Assembly: GCA_028284045.1 (NCBI GenBank)
Contig: JANQSN010000035.1
Location: 1-39,610, forward strand
DNA length: 39,610 bases
Direction: 5' to 3'
Source: Alphaproteobacteria bacterium
GTDB lineage: Bacteria; Pseudomonadota; Alphaproteobacteria; DSM-16000; Inquilinaceae
The notes under the pieces are model-generated. The model saw only the letters and a program-made list of their open reading frames with translations, was not told where the DNA came from and made no database searches. Of this stretch, positions 26,295-34,718 are shown piece after piece. Within the stretch, counting starts at the first letter, position 1. Every line of letters starts with the position of its first letter. Made by a program: the position numbers and the translations under genes.

Positions 26295-26959
26295 CCGAGA
26301 CGCTGACGCGACGCTCCGCCCAGGCCGACGCCGGCCGGCGCGGCCTGATGCTGGTTCTCTCGTCGCCGTCGGGTGCGGGCAAGACGACGCTCGCCCAGCG
26401 ACTACTGGCGGCGGAGGACGGGCTGACCATGTCGGTCTCCGTCACCACGCGCCCGCCGCGGCCCGGCGAAGAGGACGGCCGCGACTATCACTTCATCGAC
26501 CGGGACGCCTATGCCCGCCTGGTGGCGGACGGCGAGCTGCTGGAACATGCCGAGGTCTTCGGCAATTTCTACGGCACGCCGCGCGGACCGGTGGAGGAGA
26601 CCCTGCAGGCCGGCCGTGACGTGCTGTTCGACATCGACTGGCAGGGCACGCAGCAGATCCGCCAGCGCGCTGGCGACGACCTGGTCACGGTCTTCGTCCT
26701 GCCGCCCAGCGCGGCGGAGCTGGAGCGCCGGCTCTACCAACGCGCCCAGGACAGCGAGACGGTGATCCGCCGCCGGATGGCGCGCTCCGCCGACGAGATG
26801 AGCCATTGGGCGGAGTATGACTACGTCCTCTTGAACCGCGACATCGATGCGTCGCTGGCAGAGTTGGTGACCATCCTTCGGGCCGAGCGCCTGCGCCGCA
26901 AGCGCCAGGAATGGCTGGCCGATTTCGTCAAATCGCTTCAGGACGCCGGACGCGCCTGA
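26291..26959 (+). CDS. gmk: Guanylate kinase
   Basis: This 222-residue enzyme converts GMP and ATP to GDP and ADP. The P-loop SSPSGAGKTTL (residues 24-34) is followed by the substrate-binding SVSVTTRPPRPGEEDGRDYHF, AEVFGNFYGTPRGPVEE, DIDWQGTQQI and a C-terminal RRMARSADEMSHWAEYDYVLLN. All are standard for Gmk. The first 18 residues are an N-terminal extension before the P-loop strand. Its start is coupled to yicC by a 4-nt overlap. Confidence 0.96.
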   Translation: MTETLTRRSAQADAGRRGLMLVLSSPSGAGKTTLAQRLLAAEDGLTMSVSVTTRPPRPGEEDGRDYHFIDRDAYARLVADGELLEHAEVFGNFYGTPRGPVEETLQAGRDVLFDIDWQGTQQIRQRAGDDLVTVFVLPPSAAELERRLYQRAQDSETVIRRRMARSADEMSHWAEYDYVLLNRDIDASLAELVTILRAERLRRKRQEWLADFVKSLQDAGRA

Positions 26960-26990
26960 CCCTTCCCGTCGCCCGGCGGAACCCGTCCCG

Positions 26991-28505
26991 ATGAGCCGAT
27001 CCGTCCTCCTGATGCTGGGCTTCAGCCTGTTGCATCTCGCGCTGTGGACGGCCGCGCCGGCGGTGGTCCACCGCAACCTGCCGCTGGACGTGATCGAGCA
27101 GCTCGCCTGGGGGGCAGAGCTTCAATTCGGCTACTTCAAGCATCCGCCGCTCGCCGCCTGGCTGACCGAGGCGACGGCGCGCCTGGCGGCGGGCCAAGGC
27201 ATCGCCGGCGACTGGCCGTTCTACCTGCTGGCGCAGCTCGTCGTCGTCGCCGCCTTTTGGGCGGTGTTCTTCTTCGCCGCCGATGTGGTGGGGCGGACCC
27301 GCGCGCTCTTGTCGGTGCTGCTGCTCGAACTCGTCGTCTACTACAGCTTCCTGTCGACGGAGTTCAACGCGAACACCGTGCTGTTCCCCGTCTGGGCGCT
27401 GGCGATCCTGGCCCTGTGGCGCGCGGTGCGCCACGCCAGCCTGGGCTGGTGGGTCGTCTTGGGCCTGGCCGCGGCGGCCGGCCTGCTGGGCAAATACACC
27501 ATGGGGCTGCTGCTGGCGGCGATGGCCGTCTGGCTGGTGGCCGACCCGGCGGCACGACCGGCCTGGCGCACCGCCGGCCCCTATGTCGCGCTGGCGGTCG
27601 CGCTGGCGGCAGCGGCGCCGCATCTCGTCTGGCTGGTCCAGCACGATTTCCCAACATTCGCCTATGCGCTGAGCCGGGCGGAGGCGGGGGCCGAACCGGC
27701 GGCCATGCGCCACGGCTGGTATCCAGCGAAATTCCTGCTGGGCCAGGCGATGCTGGTGGTGCCGGCGGCGGTCCTCTGCCTGCTGCTCGGCCGCCGGCGC
27801 CGGGCGCCGGCGGCGGGGTCCGCGGCGGCCGGACGCTACATCGCCGCCATGCTGATCGGGCCGTTCGCCATCGCCTGCGGGGTTTCCGCCGCCTTGGGCG
27901 CCGAGCTGCGCTCGATGTGGGGCGCGCCGATGCTGCTGTTGGCCGGGGTGGCGCTGGTCCACTGGCTGGGCGCGCCGGGGGAGGCTGCCCGCTACGGCCG
28001 CTTCGCCCGCCTGTGGGCGGCGGCCCTGGCCGTCCTCGTCGTCGGCTATCTGATCAAGGTCGATTTCGGCCCCTGGGCGGAGGGGCGGACGCAGCGCGTG
28101 CACTATCCGGGCGCGGCGCTCGCCACGGCGATCACCGCAGCCTGGGACGCCCGCTTCGACCGGCCGCTGACTATCGTCGTCGGCGATGTCTGGCCCGCCG
28201 GCAATGTCGCCTGGTACGCCCCCGGCCGGCCCACGGTCTACAGCTTCGCCGATCCGGCGCGCGCGCCGTGGATCGACGACGCGGCGGTGCGCGACCGCGG
28301 CGCGGTCCTGGTCTGGACCCGCGGTTCGCGCGGGGAACAGCCGATGCCGCTGGCCGAAGCCGGATTTGGCGACGTCGACGCTCGGTTCGGCATGGTGGAA
28401 GAACAGCCGGGCCTCGTCCTGGACTGGCAGAGCTGGGCCGACCACCCGCCGCTGCATGTCGGCTGGGCGATCGTGCCGCCGGGGGCCGCGGCCCATGGCG
28501 ACTGA
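26991..28505 (+). CDS. Glycosyltransferase family 39-like (ArnT/PMT-type) membrane protein
   Basis: This 504-residue polytopic membrane protein has about ten hydrophobic helices and a C-terminal soluble domain. The N-terminal loop carries the acidic LPLDVIEQ segment and GYFKHPPLAAWL, the arrangement seen in lipid-linked-sugar-dependent GT-C enzymes of the ArnT/PMT type. YYSFLSTEFNANTVLFPVWAL and LLGKYTMGLLL are also typical. It probably transfers a sugar from a polyprenyl donor to an envelope acceptor; donor and acceptor are unknown. It follows gmk by 31 nt and overlaps the permease gene by 11 nt. Confidence 0.85.
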   Translation: MSRSVLLMLGFSLLHLALWTAAPAVVHRNLPLDVIEQLAWGAELQFGYFKHPPLAAWLTEATARLAAGQGIAGDWPFYLLAQLVVVAAFWAVFFFAADVVGRTRALLSVLLLELVVYYSFLSTEFNANTVLFPVWALAILALWRAVRHASLGWWVVLGLAAAAGLLGKYTMGLLLAAMAVWLVADPAARPAWRTAGPYVALAVALAAAAPHLVWLVQHDFPTFAYALSRAEAGAEPAAMRHGWYPAKFLLGQAMLVVPAAVLCLLLGRRRRAPAAGSAAAGRYIAAMLIGPFAIACGVSAALGAELRSMWGAPMLLLAGVALVHWLGAPGEAARYGRFARLWAAALAVLVVGYLIKVDFGPWAEGRTQRVHYPGAALATAITAAWDARFDRPLTIVVGDVWPAGNVAWYAPGRPTVYSFADPARAPWIDDAAVRDRGAVLVWTRGSRGEQPMPLAEAGFGDVDARFGMVEEQPGLVLDWQSWADHPPLHVGWAIVPPGAAAHGD

Positions 28506-29919
28506 GACCGGTTCGATGCCCGGCGGGGTCGGGCAGGCGGGGCCCCGCCTGGGGCGGCTGGCGGCTGCCGCTGCACTGATCGTCGTGGCCTGCGTGCCGG
28601 CCCTGATGCCGGGGACCCTGGGTCTCGACCCGGGCGAAGGCCGCGCCGCCGCCCTGATGCTGGCAGCCGTCGGGCTGTGGGCGACCGGCCTCTTGCCGGA
28701 GCCGGTAACCGCCATCGGCTTCTTCGCGCTGGCCATGCTGATGGCGGTCGCACCGCCCGCGACGGTCTTCGCCGGCTTCGCCTCCCAGGCCTTCTGGCTG
28801 GTCTTTGCCGGCCTCGTCTTGTCGCTGGCGGCGGCGGAGACCGGGCTGGCGCGGCGGCTGGCGCGCCTGCCGCTGGACTTCGTCGCGCGGTCCTATCCGC
28901 GGATCATCACCGCCTCGGTGCTGCTGGGCTTGGGTTCGGCCTTCCTCGTGCCGTCGGCGATGGGACGGGTGGCGCTGTTGGTGCCGGTGCTGCTGGCGAT
29001 CGCCGATCGGCTGGGGCTGGTGGCGGGCCGGCCGGGGCGAAACGGCCTGCTGATCGCCTTCATCCTGTCGACCTATTATCTCCCGCTCGCCATCCTGCCG
29101 GCGAACGTCCCGAACGTCGTTCTGGCCGGCGCGGTGGAGACGATCTACGGCCAGGTGATCGGCTATGGAACCTATCTGGCGATCCATCTGCCGGTGCTCG
29201 CCCTGCTGAAGGTGCCGGTCATCGTCTGGGTGGTGGTGCGCCTCTTCCCCGACCGGACGGACGGGGCCGAACCGGCCCTGCCGGCGGAGCCGCTGCAGCG
29301 ACCGGCCGTGGTGCTGGCGGTGGTCTTCGCCCTGACCTTGCTCGGCTGGTCGAGCGACAGCCTGCACGGCATCGCGCCGGCCTGGGTCGGCTTGGCGGCC
29401 GCGCTGGTCTGCCTGCTGCCGGGGCTGAAGCTGGCGCCGGCGGGGGTGTTCGCTGGCCGCCTCAACGTCGCCCCGCTGTTCTATGTGGCCGCCGTGCTGG
29501 GCATCGCGACGCTGGTGTCGACGACGGGCATCGGTGCGGTGCTGTCGCGGGCGCTGCTGTCGGTGCTGCCCATCGGCGCCGGCGCCGACTTCGTCAACTA
29601 TCTCTCGCTGTCGGGCACGGCCGCGGTTCTGGGCCTGGTCGCAACCATGCCCGGGGCGCCGGCCGTCCTGACCCCGCTGGCCGGCGATCTCGCCGCCAGC
29701 ACCGGATGGGCCTTGGAGGCGGTCGTGATGACCCCGGTGGTCGGGGTATCGCTGGCGCTGCTGCCCTACCAGGTGCCGCCGATCGTGGTCGGGCTGCATC
29801 TCGCCGGGATCGAGCTTCGCCGCGCCGCCGCCCCGATGCTGGCGATCAGCGCGATCAGCCTGCTCACGCTGGTCCCCTTGAACTATCTGTGGTGGCGGTG
29901 GCTCGGCCTGATCGGCTGA
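28495..29919 (+). CDS. SLC13/DASS-type anion permease
   Basis: This 474-residue protein has about eleven to twelve hydrophobic helices and the gross organisation of the divalent anion:sodium symporter (SLC13) group. It has an N-terminal helix set with AFWLVFAGLVLSLAAAETGLARRLA, a loop LGLGSAFLVPSAMGRVALLVPV that matches the first substrate-binding repeat, and a later LVATMPGAPAVLTPLAGDL for the second. The canonical SNT motifs are not obvious, so substrate (sulfate, dicarboxylate or other) cannot be assigned. The ATG at 28495 overlaps the glycosyltransferase gene by 11 nt; an ATG at 28516 is an alternative. Confidence 0.8.
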   Translation: MATETGSMPGGVGQAGPRLGRLAAAAALIVVACVPALMPGTLGLDPGEGRAAALMLAAVGLWATGLLPEPVTAIGFFALAMLMAVAPPATVFAGFASQAFWLVFAGLVLSLAAAETGLARRLARLPLDFVARSYPRIITASVLLGLGSAFLVPSAMGRVALLVPVLLAIADRLGLVAGRPGRNGLLIAFILSTYYLPLAILPANVPNVVLAGAVETIYGQVIGYGTYLAIHLPVLALLKVPVIVWVVVRLFPDRTDGAEPALPAEPLQRPAVVLAVVFALTLLGWSSDSLHGIAPAWVGLAAALVCLLPGLKLAPAGVFAGRLNVAPLFYVAAVLGIATLVSTTGIGAVLSRALLSVLPIGAGADFVNYLSLSGTAAVLGLVATMPGAPAVLTPLAGDLAASTGWALEAVVMTPVVGVSLALLPYQVPPIVVGLHLAGIELRRAAAPMLAISAISLLTLVPLNYLWWRWLGLIG

Positions 29920-29957
29920 GCCCACCGTCGATTCTGGCAAAAGCGGTATCCGACCCC

Positions 29958-30383
29958 TTGCACCTGCACCTGATCAAACTGTCCGTCGGTTCGGAGGATG
30001 TCGCGGGCCTGCGCCGCTGGCAGGCCGGCCGGGTGATCCAGCGCGACGGGCGCCCGGTCGTGCCGGGGTTCACCCGGCGCATGCCGCGGCGGCGCGACGA
30101 GCTGTGCGACGGCGGGTCGATCTACTGGGTGATCAAGGGCGTCATCCGCGTCCGCCAGCGCCTGATCGATATGGAAGACGCGCGCGACGACGAGGGCCTG
30201 ATCTATTGCCGGTTCCTCTTCGATCCGCTGCTGGTGGAGACGCAGGCGATGCCGCACCGGGCCTTCCAGGGCTGGCGTTATCTGACGCCGGATCGCGCGC
30301 CACCCGACCGGGATGGCGGGGCCGCGCCCGACGACCTGCCGGAGCATCTGCAGAACGAGCTACGCGCCCTCGGCATCCTGTAG
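29958..30383 (+). CDS. DUF1489 family protein
   Basis: This 141-residue protein of the alphaproteobacterial DUF1489 family is recognisable by HLIKLSVGSEDVAGLRRWQ, TRRMPRRRDELCDGGSIYWVIKG, RQRLIDMEDARDDEG and LLVETQAMPHRAFQGWRYL. The family has no established function. No ATG or GTG is in a suitable place; a TTG at 29958 gives the family-typical N-terminus (M-H-L-H-L-I-K-L). It follows the permease by 38 nt and converges with der, with only 4 nt between the two stop codons. Confidence 0.85.
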   Translation: MHLHLIKLSVGSEDVAGLRRWQAGRVIQRDGRPVVPGFTRRMPRRRDELCDGGSIYWVIKGVIRVRQRLIDMEDARDDEGLIYCRFLFDPLLVETQAMPHRAFQGWRYLTPDRAPPDRDGGAAPDDLPEHLQNELRALGIL

Positions 30384-30387
30384 ACCA

Positions 30388-31800
30388 TCACCCGCCGGTG
30401 TCGGCGTAGGGATTGCGGCCGCGGCGCATCATCAGGCGGATCGGCACGCCCGGCAGGTCGAACGCCTCGCGCAGGCCGTTGACCAGGTACCGGCGATAGG
30501 CCTCCGGCAGTTCCTGCGGACGCGACACCCACAGCGCGAAGGTCGGCGGGCGGGCCTTGACCTGGGTCATATAGCGCAGCTTCAGCCGCCGCCCCGCGGC
30601 CAGGGGCGGCGGATGGGCCGATACCATCTCCGCCAGCCAGCGGTTGAGCCGGCCGGTCGACACCCGGCGATTCCACACCCTGTCAGTTTCCAGCACCGCC
30701 GCCATCAGCCGGTCGAGCCCCTGCGCCCTGAGCGCGGAGAGGGTCACGCTGGCGATGCCGCGCGCCTGCGGCAAGGACGTCTCCAGCCGGTCGGCGAGTG
30801 CGGCGCGCGCCGCCTTGCGGTCCTCCACCGCATCCCATTTGTTCAGCGCCAGGACGAGCGCCCGCCCCTCGTCCAGCACATGGCGGGCGATGGCGAGTTC
30901 CTGGCGCTCCAGCACCGCGGCGGCGTCGATCACCAACACCACGACCTCGGCGAGGCGGATCGCCTCCAGCGTGTCGGCGACCGAAAGCTGCTCCAGCCGG
31001 TCGGTGATCCGGGCGCGCCGGCGCATGCCGGCTGTGTCGACCAGCACGACCGGCCGGTCGCCGACCTGCCAGGGGACGCGGATCGCGTCGCGGGTCACCC
31101 CGGGCTCCGGCCCGGTCAGCAGCCGCTCTTCGCCCAAAAGCGCGTTGATCAGCGTCGACTTGCCAACATTCGGCCGGCCGACGATCGCCAGGCGCAGCGG
31201 TCCGCTGGGTGGGGCGTCGACCGCCTCGCCCTCGGCCTCGGCGTCCTCTGCCGAGCCAGCCTCCTCGTCAAACCCGCCGGCGGTGTCCGGCGTCCCCGGC
31301 GCCTCGTCGGGCGCGTGGGCGAGCATTGCCGTCACCAGCTCCGCGATGCCCTCGCCATGCGCCGCGGAGACGGCGAGCGGCTCGCCGAGCCCCAGGGCAT
31401 AGGCCTCCAACAGGCCGGCGTCGCCGCCGCGCCCTTCGCATTTGTTGGCCACCAGCAGCACCGGCACCGGCTGGCGGCGCAGTCCGTCGGCGAAGTGCTG
31501 GTCCAGCGGGATCAGGCCGGCGCGCGCGTCGATCACCAAGAGGGCGAGATCGGCCGCCGCCAGCGCCCGGTCGGTCTGGCGGCGCATCGCCTCCTCCAGC
31601 GTGCCGGGTGCGGCGTCCTCCAGCCCGGCGGTGTCGAGCAGGCGGAACGTCCGTCCGGCCAGCCGGGCCTCCCCCTCGCGGCGGTCGCGCGTCACACCGG
31701 GGGTGTCGTCGACCAGCGCCTCGCGCCGCCCGACCAGGCGGTTGAACAGGCTCGACTTGCCGACATTCGGCCGGCCGAGAATGGCAACGGTGAACACCAT
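30388..31800 (-). CDS. der: Ribosome biogenesis GTPase Der (EngA)
   Basis: This 470-residue tandem GTPase is needed for 50S subunit assembly. The first G domain has [14 protein letters not shown] (near the N-terminus), [15 protein letters not shown] and NKCE. An acidic Glu/Ala/Pro-rich linker of about 35 residues follows. The second domain has [35 protein letters not shown] and NKWD, with a C-terminal KH-like domain ending near [11 protein letters not shown]. Both P-loops are intact. It lies 39 nt downstream of bamB on the same strand. Confidence 0.97.
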   Translation of the reverse strand: MVFTVAILGRPNVGKSSLFNRLVGRREALVDDTPGVTRDRREGEARLAGRTFRLLDTAGLEDAAPGTLEEAMRRQTDRALAAADLALLVIDARAGLIPLDQHFADGLRRQPVPVLLVANKCEGRGGDAGLLEAYALGLGEPLAVSAAHGEGIAELVTAMLAHAPDEAPGTPDTAGGFDEEAGSAEDAEAEGEAVDAPPSGPLRLAIVGRPNVGKSTLINALLGEERLLTGPEPGVTRDAIRVPWQVGDRPVVLVDTAGMRRRARITDRLEQLSVADTLEAIRLAEVVVLVIDAAAVLERQELAIARHVLDEGRALVLALNKWDAVEDRKAARAALADRLETSLPQARGIASVTLSALRAQGLDRLMAAVLETDRVWNRRVSTGRLNRWLAEMVSAHPPPLAAGRRLKLRYMTQVKARPPTFALWVSRPQELPEAYRRYLVNGLREAFDLPGVPIRLMMRRGRNPYADTGG

Positions 31801-31839
31801 GCGGCCTTGACCCCGAGGCGGTGGCGCGCCGGACGGCCT

Positions 31840-33213
31840 CTACCGATAGGCCAGGAGATCGGCGTCCTCGGTCAGCACATAAAGCGTGCGGCCGGCGACG
31901 ATCGGCGGGATCTCGCTGCCGTCCGGCAGCGGGAACTGGGCGGTCACCGCGCCGGTCTCCGGCGACAGCAGAATACCGTCGCCTTCCGATCCGACGAGGA
32001 TCAGGAAGCCGCCGGCCAGCACCGGCCCCGCCCAGATCACCGGCCCGTCGCGGTCCTGCGGATCGGTCCAGCGCGGCAGCTCGCTGGCCCAGACGATCTG
32101 ACCGGTCCGCCGGGTCAGCGCCACCACCGAGTTCTCGTTGGTCAGCACGAACACATAGTCGCCGGCGACCCAGGGCGTGTTGATGCCGCCGATGCTCTGC
32201 TCCCACACCCGGTTGCCGGTGATCATGTCCAGCGCCACCAGCCGTCCGGCATGGCTGATCGCGAATGCCAGGTCGTCGTCCAAGACCGGCATGCCGCGGA
32301 TCGCCGCGAGCGTGGCCAGCCCGCCGATGCGCCGTACCGCCGACAGGCTGTCCGACCAGGCGGGCCGTCCGGTCTCGACCCTGAGCGCGAACAGCTCGCC
32401 CGACGAATAGGCGGCCAGCACCACATTGCTGCCGACCGCCGGGCTGGCGCTGCCGAGCAGGCTGGCCGGCTCCAGAATACCGGTATGGGTCCACAACACG
32501 GCACCCGTCTCGGCATCCATCGCCTGAAGCTGGTTGTCCACCGTGACGACATAGACCCGTCCGTCGGCCACCGTCGGGGCGGCGCGGGTCGGCCCGCTGG
32601 CCACCGTACGCCACAGCAGCCCACCATTGGCCGGGTCGAGCGCGAGGATCTCGCCGAAGCCGGTGGTGGCATAGAGCCGGCCATTGGCATAGGCGACGCC
32701 GCCGCCCAGCGACTGGCTGTCCTCGATCGGCGAGGCGATGCGCACCTGCCAGATCCGGTCCCCCGAACCGGCGTCGATCGCGGTCAGCCGGCCGTCGGCA
32801 TCGTTGACATAGACCCGGCCGCCCGCCACCACCGGCGGCGTCACCAGCCGATCCGCCCCGCCGGAGCCGGTGCCGATATCCGCCCGCCAGGCCAGCTCGA
32901 ACGGGATGCGCAGATAGGGGTGACCCGGATTGTGCGTCGGCCGCTGACCCGCCTGGGGCCAATCCGGCAGGTCGATCGGGTCCGGCAAGACCACGGGCGC
33001 CAGGGCGACCTGGGGATCCGGCTCCAAAGACTCCGCCAGTTCCAGGACCGAAACGCGCGTGCCGGGCAGCGGTGGATCGCCCCCACCGCCGAACCACCCG
33101 ACGATCGTGTCACAGCCGGCAAGGCCCAGCGCCAACAACGAGGCCACCGCCACACGGCAGAGGCGGCGCCGGCCCGCAGCCGACGGCCGCGCGGGAAGCG
33201 CACGATCAGTCAT
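31840..33213 (-). CDS. bamB: Outer membrane protein assembly factor BamB (PQQ-like beta-propeller lipoprotein)
   Basis: This 457-residue lipoprotein has a signal with lipobox LAGC (C34), a Gly/Pro-rich linker and then an eight-bladed beta-propeller of PQQ-like repeats. The repeats include GRVYVNDADGRLTAIDAGSG, GRLYATTGFGEILALDPANG, GRVYVVTVDNQLQAMDAETG and DYVFVLTNENSVVALTRRTG. BamB is a scaffold of the Bam complex that inserts beta-barrel proteins into the outer membrane. The neighbours (a yfgM-like gene upstream, der downstream) are the same as in many proteobacteria, which supports the call. The start overlaps the upstream gene by 8 nt. Confidence 0.93.
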   Translation of the reverse strand: MTDRALPARPSAAGRRRLCRVAVASLLALGLAGCDTIVGWFGGGGDPPLPGTRVSVLELAESLEPDPQVALAPVVLPDPIDLPDWPQAGQRPTHNPGHPYLRIPFELAWRADIGTGSGGADRLVTPPVVAGGRVYVNDADGRLTAIDAGSGDRIWQVRIASPIEDSQSLGGGVAYANGRLYATTGFGEILALDPANGGLLWRTVASGPTRAAPTVADGRVYVVTVDNQLQAMDAETGAVLWTHTGILEPASLLGSASPAVGSNVVLAAYSSGELFALRVETGRPAWSDSLSAVRRIGGLATLAAIRGMPVLDDDLAFAISHAGRLVALDMITGNRVWEQSIGGINTPWVAGDYVFVLTNENSVVALTRRTGQIVWASELPRWTDPQDRDGPVIWAGPVLAGGFLILVGSEGDGILLSPETGAVTAQFPLPDGSEIPPIVAGRTLYVLTEDADLLAYR

Positions 33214-33862
33214 TCAGCATATCCGCCAGCTCGCCGGCCCGCTGGCGGACCGAGGGCGGCGCCGTCGCGTCGCCCGCCAGCCCCTCGAACAGCGCGCCGG
33301 CCCGCGCCAGATCGCCGGCCGTCAGGGCTTCGATGGCAGCGATCTCCTGGGCGGCGTGGCGCCACGGCCCCTCGCCGGCCGCCAGACCGGCGATCTCCTC
33401 GACCGCGCTGCCCTCGGCGCCATCGCCGTCGGACAGCGACTGCAACGCGGCCTGCAGCGCCGCCAGGTCTTGCCAAGCGTCACCCGCCGCCGCTCCGTCC
33501 GCACCGCGAGCGACCGCATCCAGCAATCCCGCCGCCGCCGCGGCCTCGTCCAGCGATTGGCGCATCGCCGCTTCCAAGAGCCGGGCGACCGCCCGCTGGC
33601 GGCCGTCCGCCTCGTCGCCCAGCATCGCCATGGCCTGGGCGGCCTCCGCGGGCTCCTGATCCGACAGGACCAGCGCGCGGATCAGCCGGTCGGCGACCGC
33701 GGCCTGCCGTTCGGCCTGCTGGTTCTGCCAATAGACGACGGCGGCCGTGGACAGGATCAAAACCACCGCGATCGCGATGGCGACGCGGCCATAGCGGGTC
33801 CACAGGGCCCGCGCGCGGTCTTCCTGGAGGGCCTCGTCGACTTCGCGAAAAACGTCGGACAT
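33206..33862 (-). CDS. YfgM-like tetratricopeptide-type membrane protein
   Basis: This 218-residue protein has a short cytoplasmic N-terminus (MSDVFREVDEALQEDRAR), one membrane helix (about residues 24-44, AIAIAVVLILSTAAVVYW) and an alanine-rich helical periplasmic domain with TPR-like repeats. The build is that of YfgM, the ancillary SecYEG/PpiD-associated protein that sits beside bamB. The ATG at 33862 is preferred because MSD-x-F-x-E-V is the common N-terminus. An open-frame extension to 33964 has no good support. It overlaps bamB by 8 nt. Confidence 0.85.
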   Translation of the reverse strand: MSDVFREVDEALQEDRARALWTRYGRVAIAIAVVLILSTAAVVYWQNQQAERQAAVADRLIRALVLSDQEPAEAAQAMAMLGDEADGRQRAVARLLEAAMRQSLDEAAAAAGLLDAVARGADGAAAGDAWQDLAALQAALQSLSDGDGAEGSAVEEIAGLAAGEGPWRHAAQEIAAIEALTAGDLARAGALFEGLAGDATAPPSVRQRAGELADMLND

Positions 33863-34000
33863 GTCGATCCATCGAAACGGGGCCGGCGACGACGCCGGCT
33901 CTCGGGTCGCGAAGATGGCCGCTTTGCCGGAGGCTGACAAGGCAGTCGCGACAGCACGGACCACCGTAACGACATCTTCCGATGGCGCGCGCGTCGCCGC

Positions 34001-34552
34001 TCAGGCCCGCCATTTGATGGAGCAGCCCATGCTGGGATGCTGCTCCGCCGGGCCGTCGCCGGTCTGGGCGATCCGCCGCATCGCCGCCACCAGCTCGCGC
34101 GGGCCCTGATAGCCGGGATCGCGTCCGCCGGCGTCCAGGCGGCCGGCGTAGCGGATCGCCCCGCCGGCATCCAGGCCATAGAACTCCGGCGTGCACACGG
34201 CCCCGAGGGCGCGGGCCACCGCCTGGGTCGGGTCGATCAGATAGGGGAAGGTGAACCCGTGCCGGCGGGCGAACAGGCCCATGTTCTCGAAGCTGTCGGC
34301 CGGGTAGGCGTCGGTGTCGTTGGGCATGATCGCCGCGGCGCCGAAGCCTTCCGCCTGCAGGGTCTCGATGTCGGCAACCACGCGCTCGATGACGCCGACG
34401 ACATAGGGGCAGTGGTTGCAGATCACCATGATCACCGTGCCGGACGGCCCCGAGACGTCGCCCAGCGTATGGGTCCGCCCATCGGTGCCGGTCAGCGCGA
34501 AATCGGGCGCCGCCTGCCCCAGCGGCGGCGGCGGCATGGTGGTCAGGGCCAT
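34001..34552 (-). CDS. Thioredoxin-fold redoxin family protein
   Basis: This 183-residue thioredoxin-like (AhpC/TSA-redoxin) protein has no signal peptide. The core runs PDFALTGTDGRTHTLGDV, then the active-site-like ICNHCPYV (CxxC), NDTDAYPADSFENM, and YLIDPTQAVARALGAVCTPEFYGLD, with a C-terminal EQHPSMGCSIKWRA. The CxxC pair and the later cis-proline region (VCTPEF) are intact, so a thiol-disulfide role is likely, but the partner is unknown. The C-terminal GCSIKW segment is typical of this conserved group. It is a stand-alone gene, with the phosphotransferase gene 166 nt upstream. Confidence 0.87.
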   Translation of the reverse strand: MALTTMPPPPLGQAAPDFALTGTDGRTHTLGDVSGPSGTVIMVICNHCPYVVGVIERVVADIETLQAEGFGAAAIMPNDTDAYPADSFENMGLFARRHGFTFPYLIDPTQAVARALGAVCTPEFYGLDAGGAIRYAGRLDAGGRDPGYQGPRELVAAMRRIAQTGDGPAEQHPSMGCSIKWRA

Positions 34553-34587
34553 GGGCGACAGTCTCCGTTCCGCTCGCTCGGTTGGAG

Positions 34588-34609
34588 ATCCCCGCCTGCA
34601 CGCGGGGAT
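34588..34609. repeat. REP-like palindrome
   Basis: ATCCCCGC-CTGCAC-GCGGGGAT forms a perfect 8-bp stem with a 6-nt loop, preceded by TTGGAG and followed by GACG. This GATCCCCGC...GCGGGGATGACG pattern is a common dispersed intergenic palindrome in alphaproteobacterial genomes. It sits between two minus-strand genes and could also stop transcription of the upstream one. No second copy is in this window. Confidence 0.6.
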
Positions 34610-34718
34610 GACGTTGCGAAGGTGCTTCTCAGCAGTCCGCTATGTCGAGGACGGACGCCGACGTTTGCGATCGCGGCCTCCATCGTCAAGCGCGATCGGG
34701 ACCGACCGGCCCGACAGA

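Noticed and set aside
30313..33969. 1218-codon plus-strand frame opposite der, bamB and yfgM
   Set aside because: The three minus-strand genes carry clear family motifs; the plus-strand frame is low-complexity and results from the GC-rich codon structure.
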